DNA from: WJJR01 sp964440935
GTDB lineage: Bacteria; Zixibacteria; MSB-5A5; WJJR01
NCBI GenBank assembly: GCA_964440935.1
Contig: CAYTTY010000002.1
Location: 62,001 to 126,000, forward strand
Length of the DNA: 64,000 nucleotides
Direction: 5' to 3'
Part shown: in pieces, positions 37,846 through 47,373 of the stretch
How the letters are laid out: every line of letters starts with the position of its first letter
Position numbering within the stretch: position 1 is the first letter of the stretch
Translations under genes and position numbers: made by a program
The notes under the pieces: generated by a model
Database searches by the model: none
What the model was told of the DNA's origin: nothing
What the model saw: the letters and a program-made list of their open reading frames with translations, nothing else

Positions 37846-38910
37846 ATGCGTTTCGGCAACATCCAATGGTTCTGGGCCATGCTGGTGATTCCGGTGATCA
37901 TCGGTTTGCTCTGGTATGCCGCGCATCGCCGCAAGCAACTCGCGTCGCGCTTCGCCGAGTGGTCATCGTGGTTGACCCTGACGCGCCACACCTGGCCGGC
38001 GGCGCGTCACTGGAAATCCGTACTGCTGGTGCTGGCGATGACCCTGGCCATCGTCGCGGCCGCGCGTCCGCAGTGGGGCGCTCGTGCCGTTGTGCTTGAG
38101 CGGCGTGGTCTGGACATTGTGCTTGCGCTCGATGTCTCGCAATCAATGCTGGCCACCGACGTCCGTCCGAACCGCCTCGAACGCGCCAAACGCGAAATCA
38201 CCGGCATCTTCGATCGACTGAAAGGCGATCGCGTCGGGTTGGTGATATTCGCCGGCGATGCCTTTGTGCAATGCCCCCTGACACTCGATGCCGCGGCGGC
38301 GCGTCTCCTTCTCGACGCCGTCGATGCTCGCTCAGCCGGACGGCCCGGCACCGCCATCGACGAGGCGATCAAGGTCGCCACCGAGATGTATGAGGACGAC
38401 GACACGAAGAAATACAAAACACTCATCCTCGTGACCGACGGCGAAGGGCATGAAGGCGATCCGCTCAAAGCCGCCAAGGCCGCTGCGGAAAAGGGTATTC
38501 GGATCTACGCGGTCGGCATCGGCACCCCGGCCGGTGAGCCGATTCCGGTGTATGACGAGGAAGGCAACGAAGTCGGATTCAAGAAGGACGAGAACGGGCA
38601 GGTTGTGCTATCGAAGCTCGATGAAGTGACGCTACAGAAGGTTGCATTGGCCACCAATGGCCGTTATTTCCGGGCCGGCCCATCGGGCATGGAACTCGAT
38701 GAACTCTTTTCCGAGCTCGACAAACTCGAGAAACGGGAAATGGAGGGCCGGCTGTTCACCGAATTCGAGGAACGCTATCATTACTTCCTGATTCCGGCGT
38801 TTCTGTTCCTGTTGCTTGAATTGGTCGTGCCGGAAACACGAAGCGCCATTGGCGTGAGAGCGCGACGCTTCAACGAGGAAACAGATCAGCCGGCGAAACG
38901 TACATTGTAG
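37846..38910 (+). CDS. batB: BatB: membrane-anchored VWA protein
   Basis: This 354-aa paralogue of BatA has the same layout: transmembrane helices at about 8-26 and 58-74, a VWA domain and a C-terminal helix (YHYFLIPAFLFLLLELVV). The MIDAS is D96-x-S98-x-S100 (LDVSQSML), with GTAIDEAI and LVTDGEGHEGD. Near residue 230 it carries PIPVYDEEGNEVGFKKDENG, the insert usual in BatB. It lies 33 bases after batA. Confidence 0.93.
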   Translation: MRFGNIQWFWAMLVIPVIIGLLWYAAHRRKQLASRFAEWSSWLTLTRHTWPAARHWKSVLLVLAMTLAIVAAARPQWGARAVVLERRGLDIVLALDVSQSMLATDVRPNRLERAKREITGIFDRLKGDRVGLVIFAGDAFVQCPLTLDAAAARLLLDAVDARSAGRPGTAIDEAIKVATEMYEDDDTKKYKTLILVTDGEGHEGDPLKAAKAAAEKGIRIYAVGIGTPAGEPIPVYDEEGNEVGFKKDENGQVVLSKLDEVTLQKVALATNGRYFRAGPSGMELDELFSELDKLEKREMEGRLFTEFEERYHYFLIPAFLFLLLELVVPETRSAIGVRARRFNEETDQPAKRTL

Positions 38911-38915
38911 ATTGG

Positions 38916-39743
38916 ATGATGAGACAGTTGCACTCACGATACATCACGCGTTTGGCGGCATGTGTTCTGGTGGCTGTGGCCATCTCCGGCCTTACACCAG
39001 CGCCAGTTCAGGCCGATGATTTCGCATCGCGCAACAACCGCGCAAACGATTTGGTCGAGGAGGGGCAGCTCGATCAGGCGCTACAGGAGTATCGCGAAAT
39101 CAAGATCGAACAGCCCGAGAAGCCCGAACTCGATTACAACATTGCCAATGTCTATCATTTGAAAAATCAGTTCGATTCGGCCGCTACCGAATATCAGGAT
39201 GCGCTTGCCTCGCTCGAAGGACCGGTCACGCCGAATGCATTCTACAATTTGGGTAACACGTTATTCCGGATGCAGCAATACGATTTGGCCGTCGAATCCT
39301 ACAAGCAGGCATTGATGGATGATCCCGACGACGAGGATGCCAAGTACAACCTGGAGCTGGCGCTCCAAAAGCTGCAAGAGCAAGATTCAACACAGCAGCA
39401 ACAGCAACAGGATCAACAGAATCAAGAAGAGCAACCCGATTCGAATCAACAGCAGCAGGATCAACAGCAGCAGCCGGATTCAACGCAACAACAGCAGGAT
39501 CAGGAGCAGCAGCAACAACAGGACCAACAGCAACAGGAACAACAATCGAAACAAGAACAGCCGCAGGGCCAGCCTCAACAGCAGGATCAAGCCCAGCAGC
39601 AACAACGTCAGCAGCAACAAGCGGGGATGAGCAAGGAGGATGCCGAACGCATTCTGGATGCACTGAGGCAACGGGAGTTGGAAGTGCAAAAACAGCGTTT
39701 GCAGCAAGAAGCGGTACCTGCAACGACGGAGAAAGACTGGTAA
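38916..39743 (+). CDS. batC: BatC: secreted TPR protein with glutamine-rich tail
   Basis: This 275-aa protein has a signal peptide (residues about 10-33, ending APVQADD) and two to three TPR units (about 40-150, YNIANVYHLKNQFDSAATEY, FYNLGNTLFRMQQYDLAVES). A roughly 85-residue tract is almost only Gln with Asp, Glu, Ser and Pro (about 155-240). The tract is coded mainly by CAA/CAG and so forms a DNA-level low-complexity repeat at about 39390-39630. A short helical end follows (EDAERILDALRQRELEVQKQ). BatC-like TPR proteins pair with BatE. The Q-tract length is likely to vary between strains. Confidence 0.9.
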   Translation: MMRQLHSRYITRLAACVLVAVAISGLTPAPVQADDFASRNNRANDLVEEGQLDQALQEYREIKIEQPEKPELDYNIANVYHLKNQFDSAATEYQDALASLEGPVTPNAFYNLGNTLFRMQQYDLAVESYKQALMDDPDDEDAKYNLELALQKLQEQDSTQQQQQQDQQNQEEQPDSNQQQQDQQQQPDSTQQQQDQEQQQQQDQQQQEQQSKQEQPQGQPQQQDQAQQQQRQQQQAGMSKEDAERILDALRQRELEVQKQRLQQEAVPATTEKDW

Positions 39744-39746
39744 GCG

Positions 39747-41561
39747 ATGGCACGTGTGCGCGTCATAGTCGGTCTGACCGCGATGGTTCTTGGAGTGCTG
39801 TGGTGTGCCGCAGCGCTCGCCGACACGCAAATCGAGGCCACCGTCGACCGCAAAAACGTATCGGTCGGTGATCCGATTCGATTGGAGATTATCGTCAGCA
39901 GCGACGAGGGCGACATCGAGAATCCAACGTTCGCTGACATGCGTCCCTTCGAGATCTTTTCCTCCGGACGGACACAGAACATCCGTTGGATCAATGGTAA
40001 GATGTCGTCATCGATCACGTTCGAATACGGTCTCCGTGCAATCACTGAAGGGGAGCACATCCTGGGTCCGGCAACGGTCAAGATCGGAAATGAGAGTTAT
40101 GAAACCGATCCGATCATCATTAAAGTTGCCCCGTCGCGCACCCGTCAGCCGGGACAGCAATCGCAACCGCAAGCGAGCGATGATGATGTCATTCGGGGTG
40201 CCGATTCGGATCACCGGATTTTCATCACGGCGAAACTCGACCGCGACACCGCCTACGTCAATCAGGCGGTGACATACACGTTTCGGTTTTATCAAGGTGA
40301 ACGTTTGCTGCAAAACCCCGAATACACCAAGCCGAATTTCCCCGGCTTCTGGGTGGAAGATCTTCCGCCGCAGCGCAAATTCAGCCAAGTGATCGACGGT
40401 GTGCGGTACCAGGTCACCGAGATTCGCTACGCGTTGTTTGCCACTGATGCCGGTCGTAAACGGATAAGTCCGGCACAACTCAAAGCCAAGGTGAGCGCCG
40501 GACGTTCGAACCGAAAACGGGGATTCTCGCCATTCGATGACGACTTCCTCGGCATCTTCGATCGCGGTGAGATTCTGCAATTGGCCACCGATCCCGTCAC
40601 ACTGACGGTCTTACCGTTTCCGGAGGAGGGCAAGCCCAAGGACTTTGCCGGTCTGGTGGGGCGCTTCAGCCTGAGCGCCGATCTCGATTCGACATCGGTG
40701 ACCGTCGGTGACCCGTTGACTGTTCGCCTGACCATCACCGGTGAGGGCAATATCGAAAGCGCACCAATGCCGTTGTTCGACACGTTGCCCGATCTGCGGA
40801 CGTTTTCCGCTGGCTCACAGCAGGAAGTGTCGACAGAAGGGTATAAGATCAGTGGTACGAAAATCTATGAGCAGGTCTTCGTTCCACAACGGCCGGGAAA
40901 GTACCAGTTGCCATCATTCTCACTCACATACTTCGAGCCGGGCTCCGGCCGATATCGGACATTGCATACCGACACGCTCGAATTCACGGCGGTGGGTGCA
41001 GCGGCCGACTTTACCATCCCATCGTTGCGCTTGAATCCCGATGAACTCTCTGATTTGGCATCCGATGTGCGTTTCATTAAAACCGAAGCCAACGATTTGA
41101 GCACACACCGTGGTGTCGGTTTACTCGGCTGGCCGTTCTGGATTGGACACGCCCTCCCATTGCTGGGATTAGGCATCTTTCTGGGGTGGCGACGGCGCAC
41201 GTTGAAAGCTGCGGCTGATCCGGTCGGACGCCGACGTCGCGGAGCGTATGCACACGCCGTGAACACGCTCAAGCTGGCCGAAAGCGATGGCCAGAAGCTG
41301 AGCATGGACCAAATAGCATCGGCCTTGACCGATTATTTCAGTGACCGTTTCAATCGTCCCGCCCATGGAGCGCGCCGTCAGGACATCCGCGATGCATTGT
41401 TGGCCGACGGCGTCGATGAGGCCGCTGTCAGTGACTACCTGGCATTGCTGGATGAATGCGACCGGAGCAGGTACGGGCGGGCGGCCGACACCGATACCGT
41501 TGCCGATGCGGCCCAACGCGCGCGTGAGACACTGTCGCGCATGGAGGGCGTCACCGCGTGA
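39747..41561 (+). CDS. batD: BatD: large periplasmic/membrane Bat protein
   Basis: The 604-aa product has a signal peptide (about 1-26, ending ALA) and tandem Ig-like beta domains from residue 27 to about 445 (VDRKNVSVGDPIRLEIIV, LDRDTAYVNQAVTYTF, LDSTSVTVGDPLTVRLTI). A transmembrane helix follows at about 459-480 (GWPFWIGHALPLLGLGIFLG), then a cytoplasmic helical domain ending near REIL/RMEG. The family length is about 450-600 aa. It starts three bases after batC and overlaps batE by four bases, so the whole block is probably one transcript. Confidence 0.9.
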   Translation: MARVRVIVGLTAMVLGVLWCAAALADTQIEATVDRKNVSVGDPIRLEIIVSSDEGDIENPTFADMRPFEIFSSGRTQNIRWINGKMSSSITFEYGLRAITEGEHILGPATVKIGNESYETDPIIIKVAPSRTRQPGQQSQPQASDDDVIRGADSDHRIFITAKLDRDTAYVNQAVTYTFRFYQGERLLQNPEYTKPNFPGFWVEDLPPQRKFSQVIDGVRYQVTEIRYALFATDAGRKRISPAQLKAKVSAGRSNRKRGFSPFDDDFLGIFDRGEILQLATDPVTLTVLPFPEEGKPKDFAGLVGRFSLSADLDSTSVTVGDPLTVRLTITGEGNIESAPMPLFDTLPDLRTFSAGSQQEVSTEGYKISGTKIYEQVFVPQRPGKYQLPSFSLTYFEPGSGRYRTLHTDTLEFTAVGAAADFTIPSLRLNPDELSDLASDVRFIKTEANDLSTHRGVGLLGWPFWIGHALPLLGLGIFLGWRRRTLKAAADPVGRRRRGAYAHAVNTLKLAESDGQKLSMDQIASALTDYFSDRFNRPAHGARRQDIRDALLADGVDEAAVSDYLALLDECDRSRYGRAADTDTVADAAQRARETLSRMEGVTA

Positions 41562-42334
41562 GGGCGTCACGGCTCATTGGCTGGTTCATGCTCGGGGTTG
41601 CCCTGGCGACTCTTTTGGTGTCGTCATCCACCGTCAGCGCACAGGATCCGGGGGCCATCTTTGATCAAGCCGTGTCTGCGTACCAGCGCGGACGGTTTGA
41701 TTCCGCCGCCGTCGGTTTCCAGCAGTTGGTGCGCGGTGGAATCAACGATCCCCGCGTCTGGCACAATCTGGGGAACTGCTACTACAAGCTCGGCAACATC
41801 GGACACGCCCTCGTTGCCTATAAACGCGGACTGCGCCTCGATCCTCGCGACCCCGACCTCAACGCCAATTTCCGCTTTGTGAAGCTCTTTGCGTCCGATA
41901 AGATCGCGCCGGTCGGAGAGTTCTTCCTGGAAAAATGGTGGCAGCAGTTGGTCGCTAATTTCTCTGTGTATGAGACACGCTGGTTGGCCGGTGTCCTATT
42001 CTGGATCGCAGGCGCATTCACGGTTTGGAAGCTCTGGCCGGGACGGCCTTTCCAGCGTATCGTCGTTCCTCTTGTGATCGTGTGGGGGCTTTGGGGTGTC
42101 ACGACGGCCATGGCGGCGACCGCGTATGTCCGTGATCATGTGACCCAATCCGGCGCGATTGTGGTCACTCAGACCAATGTCCGAGGCGGTCCCGGTGAGG
42201 AGTATGCCCTTCAATTTGTCGCCCACGATGGGTTGTTGGGCACGGTCGAGCGCCAGCAAGGGGACTGGTATCTTGTCCGCTTCCCCAATGGCCTCAAGGG
42301 CTGGGTCCCCGTCGAGGACTTCGAGATCATCTAA
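41558..42334 (+). CDS. batE: BatE: TPR protein with C-terminal SH3 domain
   Basis: This 258-aa protein begins at a GTG that overlaps the batD stop (GTGA). It has a signal/anchor (about 6-25), two TPR units (about 30-100, AVSAYQRGRFDSAAVGFQQL, VWHNLGNCYYKLGNIGHALV), and two transmembrane helices (about 143-160, 168-190). The bacterial SH3 domain (about 200-258) shows TNVRGGPGEEYALQFVAHDG and GLKGWVPVEDFEII. This end-of-operon gene completes the Bat set. Confidence 0.9.
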   Translation: MRASRLIGWFMLGVALATLLVSSSTVSAQDPGAIFDQAVSAYQRGRFDSAAVGFQQLVRGGINDPRVWHNLGNCYYKLGNIGHALVAYKRGLRLDPRDPDLNANFRFVKLFASDKIAPVGEFFLEKWWQQLVANFSVYETRWLAGVLFWIAGAFTVWKLWPGRPFQRIVVPLVIVWGLWGVTTAMAATAYVRDHVTQSGAIVVTQTNVRGGPGEEYALQFVAHDGLLGTVERQQGDWYLVRFPNGLKGWVPVEDFEII

Positions 42335-42432
42335 GCGCCTTGCCCCACGCCGTCTGCTCCGGTAATTTCCCGTTGATCCCGAGGCAGCCCCGCGCACTCT
42401 CACCAACACGCAAACCTCGGAGTCGGATTGAT

Positions 42433-45357
42433 ATGTCAAGAGCCTCACACATGGCACGGAGACTCGTTCCGTGCTTGCTGCTGATCGCCGTCTGGCTGAT
42501 GCCGAATAATACTGCGGCACAGACGTCACTGCGTGTGGGAGTTTACGACAACAAGCCGAAAGTTTTTCTCGATCGTGATGGCAATCCGCAGGGAATTTTC
42601 ATCGATATCCTGCGGACGGTTGCCGACGACGAGGGCTGGTCGCTTGAATTTGTTCCGTGCACCTGGGATACCTGTTTGCAGCGGTTGGAGTCCGGTCAAA
42701 TTGAATTGATGCCGGATGTGGCCTACTCCAGAGAGCGGGCGCAGCGGTTTGATTTCAACGACATCACGATCCTTAACAACTGGGCACAGTTGTACGCAAA
42801 TCCCAATTCCGAGATCGCGTCGATTCTCGATTTGGAAGGGCGCCGCTTGGGGGTGCTCGCGGGTGACATCTCGTACAGCCAGTTTGCCAATCGTCTGCAC
42901 GCGTTCGATGTGGAGTGCGAGTTTGTCGAAGTCGACCGCTTCCTGGCCATTTTTGATAGTCTTGATGCCGGCGCCATCGATGCCGGACTGGTGAGTCGGT
43001 TATTCGGATTGGAATACGAACGACACTATGAGTCGGAACGTACTCCGGTCCTCTGCTGTCCGGTGGAACTGCGTTTTGCCGCGACCAAAGGCCAACTCAG
43101 AAGTGCCTTGACACTGCTCGATGCGCACCTGCTGAACTTGAAATCCGATCAAGGTTCGGTTTACTATCAATCGTTCAATCGCTGGCTCGAAACCGACATC
43201 ACCCCGGGGCGTACTACACCCTACTGGATTTGGTGGCTGCTCGCGGGTGTTGGCGCACTGGTCGGCCTGCTGTTGATTCATCATGGTCTTCTGCACATGC
43301 GTTTGAAAAGCACGACGGCGGAATTGCGGGAGAAGAATCAGCGTTTGGAGGCCGAAATCGAAGTGCGCTCACGCGCCGAAGAGGAACTGCGCTCACACAA
43401 AGCTCACCTCGAGCAGGCCGTGGCCATCCGCACACGTGAGTTAAGCGAGAGCGAAAAGCGATACCGCAGCATTCTCGAAAACGCCACCGTCGGCATCTTC
43501 CGCACCACCCGCGAGGGTAGTGTGATTATGGCCAATCCCGAAGTGGCGCGTTTGCTGGGATACGATTCGGCGGAGCAGGTCGTGCGGGAGGTCACCGATT
43601 TGGCCACTCAGGTCTATTACGATCGCGATGACCGGCAGCACGTCATAGCGAAAATGCAGGACCAAGGTCAAGCCGTGATGGATCTGCGGCTCAAGCGCCG
43701 CGACGGGGCGCCGATCATGACGCGCATCAACATGTGGATGGTGACCGATGAGTCCGGTGGGTTGCGTTTCATCGAGGGGGTCCTGGAAGACATTACAGAA
43801 CGCAAGCAGGCCGAGGAACGCATTCGTCTCTACCGCCAGATCTTCATGGGGTCATCCGACGGCATCACCATTACCTCGTGTGAAGGAGAATTGCTCGAAT
43901 TTAACCCGACGATGCAGAAGTTTCTCGGGTGTTCGGCAGCCGAACTGGAGGGGATGGAAGCCTCGGGGATGTGTGTGCCGGAGGACGGCGAACGCATTAA
44001 TTCTGCGCTACGAGAGCGGGGCCGGTTTGAGGGTGAAGTCCGCATGCAACACCGCAACGGATCGGAGGCCTATGTTGATCTCTCCATCTTTCCCGTTTAC
44101 CGCGATGAGGGGGAATTGGCGTGCTGGGTGGGCATCGGACGCGACGTCACCGAACGCCGCGAAACCGAACGGGCTCTGCGGCAAAGGGAAGAGCAATATC
44201 GCGGCATTTTCAACAACGTGATCGAGGGGCTGTTGATCTTCAACACCGATGGTGTGGTGGTCGAAGCCAATCCCGCAGCGTGCGAGATGTTCGGATACAC
44301 GCGTGAGGAGTTCATTGGGAAATCGGGTCCCGACTTTGTCAGCGATGAGGCCCTGCCCCTGTTCAAAGACTTTCTGCAATCACTCGAAACACAGGATTAC
44401 TACCGCTGTGAAACGCCTGAGCGGCGTAGCGACGGTTCGCTGATGTATATCGAAGTCAACGGCACCAATTTCCAATTTCGTGGCGAACGGCATCTCTTGG
44501 CCGTCATTCACGACATCACCGACCGCCACCAGGCCGAAATTGACATCCGGCAGGCCAACGAGGAATTGCGCACGAAGCAGTACCAACTCATTCAATCGGA
44601 GAAGATGGCGTCGCTGGGAATGCTGGTCGCCGGTGTCGCTCACGAAATCAACACACCGTTTGGTGCTGTGCGCAGCATGCACGGGACGGTCAAATTGGCG
44701 ATGGACAAAATCCGTGCGGTCATGTCAGACGAGTCCGCGGTTAGCGACGACGTGCGAAAGAAACTCGAAAAGGCGCTGAACATCATCACCGAATCACACC
44801 AGGTGATTGATGAGGGTGTCGACCGGGTGTCGATGATCGTCCGGCGCCTCCGCAGTTTCGCGCGATTGGATGAAGCCGAACTCAAAGAGGCCGACATCCA
44901 CGACTGCCTGGAAGATACGCTTACGTTGATCCACCACGAGATCAAACACAACATCACCGTCGAACGGCAGTATGGCGACGTTCCGAAAATCAACTGTTTC
45001 CCAAGCCAACTCAATCAAGTCTTTCTGAACATCCTCATCAATGCCAAGCAGGCGATTGAAGGCAAGGGGAAGATTACGATCACCACAAGTAGCGATAATG
45101 GGTTTGTGCGCGTTAAGATAACCGACGATGGCCTGGGAATGTCGGAAGAGACGCTGCGCCGCATCTTCGATCCGGGATTTACCACCAAAGGAGTTGGCGT
45201 GGGCACCGGTCTGGGATTGTCGATCTGTTATCAGATTATTCAGGATCACCGTGGGTCGATTGATGTCTCCAGCGAACGGGGTAAGGGAACCGCCTTCACG
45301 ATTTCCATCCCCACCAATCTGGACGAGTCGATGTTTCCCCGGAATCATCCCTCCTAA
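42433..45357 (+). CDS. Orphan sensor histidine kinase with SBP3 input and three PAS domains
   Basis: I use the ATG at 42433 (974 aa), which gives a signal peptide ending NNTAAQ; an earlier in-frame start at 42340 adds a non-signal stretch. Domains in order: periplasmic bacterial solute-binding type 3 domain (about 30-250, LRVGVYDNKPKVFLDRDGNP), transmembrane helix (about 263-287), coiled coil (about 290-335), PAS at about 337-455, 466-580 and 584-700, HisKA with H737 (AGVAHEINTPFGA), and HATPase_c (N-box FLNILINAKQAI, DDGLGM, GTGLGLSI). The HEINTP kinase subtype is common in multi-PAS sensors. No response regulator is adjacent. The ligand may be an amino acid or similar small solute, by family. 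Confidence 0.92.
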   Translation: MSRASHMARRLVPCLLLIAVWLMPNNTAAQTSLRVGVYDNKPKVFLDRDGNPQGIFIDILRTVADDEGWSLEFVPCTWDTCLQRLESGQIELMPDVAYSRERAQRFDFNDITILNNWAQLYANPNSEIASILDLEGRRLGVLAGDISYSQFANRLHAFDVECEFVEVDRFLAIFDSLDAGAIDAGLVSRLFGLEYERHYESERTPVLCCPVELRFAATKGQLRSALTLLDAHLLNLKSDQGSVYYQSFNRWLETDITPGRTTPYWIWWLLAGVGALVGLLLIHHGLLHMRLKSTTAELREKNQRLEAEIEVRSRAEEELRSHKAHLEQAVAIRTRELSESEKRYRSILENATVGIFRTTREGSVIMANPEVARLLGYDSAEQVVREVTDLATQVYYDRDDRQHVIAKMQDQGQAVMDLRLKRRDGAPIMTRINMWMVTDESGGLRFIEGVLEDITERKQAEERIRLYRQIFMGSSDGITITSCEGELLEFNPTMQKFLGCSAAELEGMEASGMCVPEDGERINSALRERGRFEGEVRMQHRNGSEAYVDLSIFPVYRDEGELACWVGIGRDVTERRETERALRQREEQYRGIFNNVIEGLLIFNTDGVVVEANPAACEMFGYTREEFIGKSGPDFVSDEALPLFKDFLQSLETQDYYRCETPERRSDGSLMYIEVNGTNFQFRGERHLLAVIHDITDRHQAEIDIRQANEELRTKQYQLIQSEKMASLGMLVAGVAHEINTPFGAVRSMHGTVKLAMDKIRAVMSDESAVSDDVRKKLEKALNIITESHQVIDEGVDRVSMIVRRLRSFARLDEAELKEADIHDCLEDTLTLIHHEIKHNITVERQYGDVPKINCFPSQLNQVFLNILINAKQAIEGKGKITITTSSDNGFVRVKITDDGLGMSEETLRRIFDPGFTTKGVGVGTGLGLSICYQIIQDHRGSIDVSSERGKGTAFTISIPTNLDESMFPRNHPS

Positions 45358-45420
45358 TGCGGAAATCTGTTCACACGCGTGCGAATACACACTACTGCTC
45401 ACCACACGGAGTATGCCAAC

Positions 45421-46293
45421 ATGCCAGCTCTCGCCTTCTCATTGATGTGTTTGATGCTGTTGCTGAATCCGACTCCGGTTGTTGCCCAGGACGAAGCGCC
45501 TGCACAGGGGGGAGCCAGCATGTCCAAATCACCGGTTCATTTCATTGCGCATCTGAAAGGCACGCGCGACACCTGGCCCCATGACATGACTAAAGAAGAA
45601 GGGGCGGTCATGGGTGATCACTTCCTCTATCTGCAGGATCGCATGTATGATCGCAAGGTTCTACTTGCAGGTCCGTCGCTGGGACTTGAAGCGGGCGTCG
45701 TGGTGTTACAAGTCGATGATGAAGCCGAAGCGCGGACGATCATGGACAACGATCCATCGGTGTTGGCCGGTCTTCACACCTACGAACTCTACGATTTCCG
45801 TGCGTCCCTCCTTTACGGCCGCGACCGTCTCGCGTCACAGGAAACCGACCGACAACTGCGCAGAACGGTTGTGGTTGACGCCCCGCGGGGAGCGGTTTGG
45901 GACGCCTGGACGCAGGAGGATATCTTAACAAGCTGGTTCGCACCGTATGCCAACATCGAACTCCGGGTGGGTGGCAAATACGAGATCCTCTTCGCTCCAC
46001 CGGATGCGCCGCTCAACACACGCGGGGGAGAGGGCTGCCGTGTACTCAGTTTCCTCCCCCAGGAGATGCTTTCGTTCTCATGGAACGCACCGCCGTCACT
46101 TAAAGAGGCCCGCAAATACCGATCACGCATCGTCCTGCAATTCGAGGATGCCCCGGACGGAGGCACCCAAGTAACTCTCACTCATCTCGGCTTCGGTCCC
46201 GAACCAATGTGGGATGAGGTCTACAACGACTTCGATAAGGCTTGGAGTTCGGTCCTCAACTCCCTGCAGAAGCATTTCGCCGGTAACGAATAG
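45421..46293 (+). CDS. Exported YCII-SRPBCC (AHSA1) fusion protein
   Basis: From the ATG at 45421 this is 290 aa. A predicted signal (LAFSLMCLMLLLNPTPVVAQ) is followed by a YCII-like ferredoxin-fold domain at about 36-130 (HFLYLQDRMYDRKVLLAGPS, ILQ-type strand VVVLQVDDEAEAR). The C-terminal half (about 145-290) is an AHSA1/SRPBCC domain (VDAPRGAVWDAWTQEDILTS WFAP, then LRVGGKYEILF and VTLTHLGFG). Each domain occurs alone in many bacteria; together with an export signal the combination is unusual. Ligand and role are unknown. Confidence 0.82.
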   Translation: MPALAFSLMCLMLLLNPTPVVAQDEAPAQGGASMSKSPVHFIAHLKGTRDTWPHDMTKEEGAVMGDHFLYLQDRMYDRKVLLAGPSLGLEAGVVVLQVDDEAEARTIMDNDPSVLAGLHTYELYDFRASLLYGRDRLASQETDRQLRRTVVVDAPRGAVWDAWTQEDILTSWFAPYANIELRVGGKYEILFAPPDAPLNTRGGEGCRVLSFLPQEMLSFSWNAPPSLKEARKYRSRIVLQFEDAPDGGTQVTLTHLGFGPEPMWDEVYNDFDKAWSSVLNSLQKHFAGNE

Positions 46294-46494
46294 ATGCATA
46301 TGTAGCTCAGGAGCACAGTGCGTCCGGAACCGCAACGATATTCCAGATCGGTTGTGCGCCGGGCTCCCGAGAGGTGGCATTTGTATGTGGACCGAGTCGT
46401 CAGGTGCCCCGCGCGGTGATGCGATGAGCAAACAAAGCGGCTGTCGCCGCGCGGGGCACCTGACCTACGGCTTGGTACTCACCTTCGTGTGCCA
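46294..46494. other. Gap after the YCII-SRPBCC gene, nothing recognised
   Basis: No supported gene or terminator. The last part includes GCCGCGCGGGGCACCTGACC, related to a nearby GTGCCCCGCGCGG, so a hairpin (about 46402-46465) with a long loop is possible. Confidence 0.3.
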
Positions 46495-46504
46495 CGGGCC
46501 TTGA

Positions 46505-46808
46505 GGAGCCTGTTGAAAGAGTGCAAGAACTGATCATATCACGCACTGAGAAAGCGATCATCCGTAGGGGCGTACTGAGTACGCCCTGGCCCCGTAGCAG
46601 TTACGCGCAGAGGGCGTATTCAATACGCCCCTACGAAAGCACGTCTCCTGCATTGACACACGTTTTTCAACACACCCCTTGAGGCCCGTGGACGGGGGAT
46701 TGTGCAGACGCGGACGCACGGGCCTGATGGCTCGATCCGCCACGGCGGACTCACCACAAGTGGCCCGTGTCACCCCAATTGTTACGGAAGGTACTTCTGA
46801 CAATCAGG
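46505..46808. repeat. Mosaic palindromic repeat element R4
   Basis: The element opens with GCCACGGGCCTTGAGGAGCC just before 46505 and closes with ACTTCTGACAATCAGG (about 46793-46808), the same right end as R2. Inside is a palindromic pair GTAGGGGCGTACTGAGTACG and CGTATTCAATACGCCCCTAC (46564-46642). Next is CACGTCTCCTGCATTGACAC (shared with 57.06 kb), then GTTTTTCAACACACCCCTTG. A block at about 46680-46780 is the inverted counterpart of 12197-12306 (GGGGATTGTGCAGACGCGGA, TGATGGCTCGATCCGCC). No coding potential. Confidence 0.75.
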
Positions 46809-46972
46809 CGACCCCACCATTACGCCTCCGTTAATCTCCACCGGTTTTCGAGAAATCACCGTCACAAGCTTCATTTCTCTCTTGAATTCCCGATCTTGAT
46901 GTTGTCCCCTTGCGGAGACGGTAAGTGCGACACGAGCACGATGGCGATTCACAGAAACGTTGGGAGTTGACC

Positions 46973-47332
46973 ATGCCATTCTGCCCGAGCTGCCATACGG
47001 AGTATATCGAGGGCGTCACCACCTGCAGCGATTGCGAAGTTGAACTGGTCGATGAAGTACCCTCGGCGGGCGACGACGAAGATCGCGTCGTAAAGGACGA
47101 TACCGTGTTTGTCGCCCTCCGGGCGTACCCGACACTGATGCATGCCGAGATGGTTGCCGAGATTCTGGAGGATTCCGGCATCCCGACAATGATCCGGTCG
47201 AATGAGATGTTTGGTGGCGGAACCGGCATGGGCATGATGTCGATGCCGCGGGTGGAGGTATTGGTCCCCGACGAGTATGAGCAGGAGGCCGCCGAAATCG
47301 CCGATAGTACCATCGATGCCATCGAAGACTGA
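46973..47332 (+). CDS. Zinc-ribbon plus DUF2007 protein
   Basis: The ATG at 46973 has GGGAG seven bases upstream and gives 119 aa. An N-terminal treble-clef type zinc ribbon uses C4, C7, C18 and C21 (CPSCHTEY...CSDC). Residues about 40-105 form a DUF2007 domain (HAEMVAEILEDSGIPTMIRS, VEVLVPDEYEQEAAEI), a small alpha-beta fold annotated as a putative signal-transducing domain. It is probably a cytoplasmic regulator; no partner is visible. Confidence 0.85.
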   Translation: MPFCPSCHTEYIEGVTTCSDCEVELVDEVPSAGDDEDRVVKDDTVFVALRAYPTLMHAEMVAEILEDSGIPTMIRSNEMFGGGTGMGMMSMPRVEVLVPDEYEQEAAEIADSTIDAIED

Positions 47333-47373
47333 GCCGTACGTATCGCCCGCCACGCGGTTCCGGTGATCCAACC

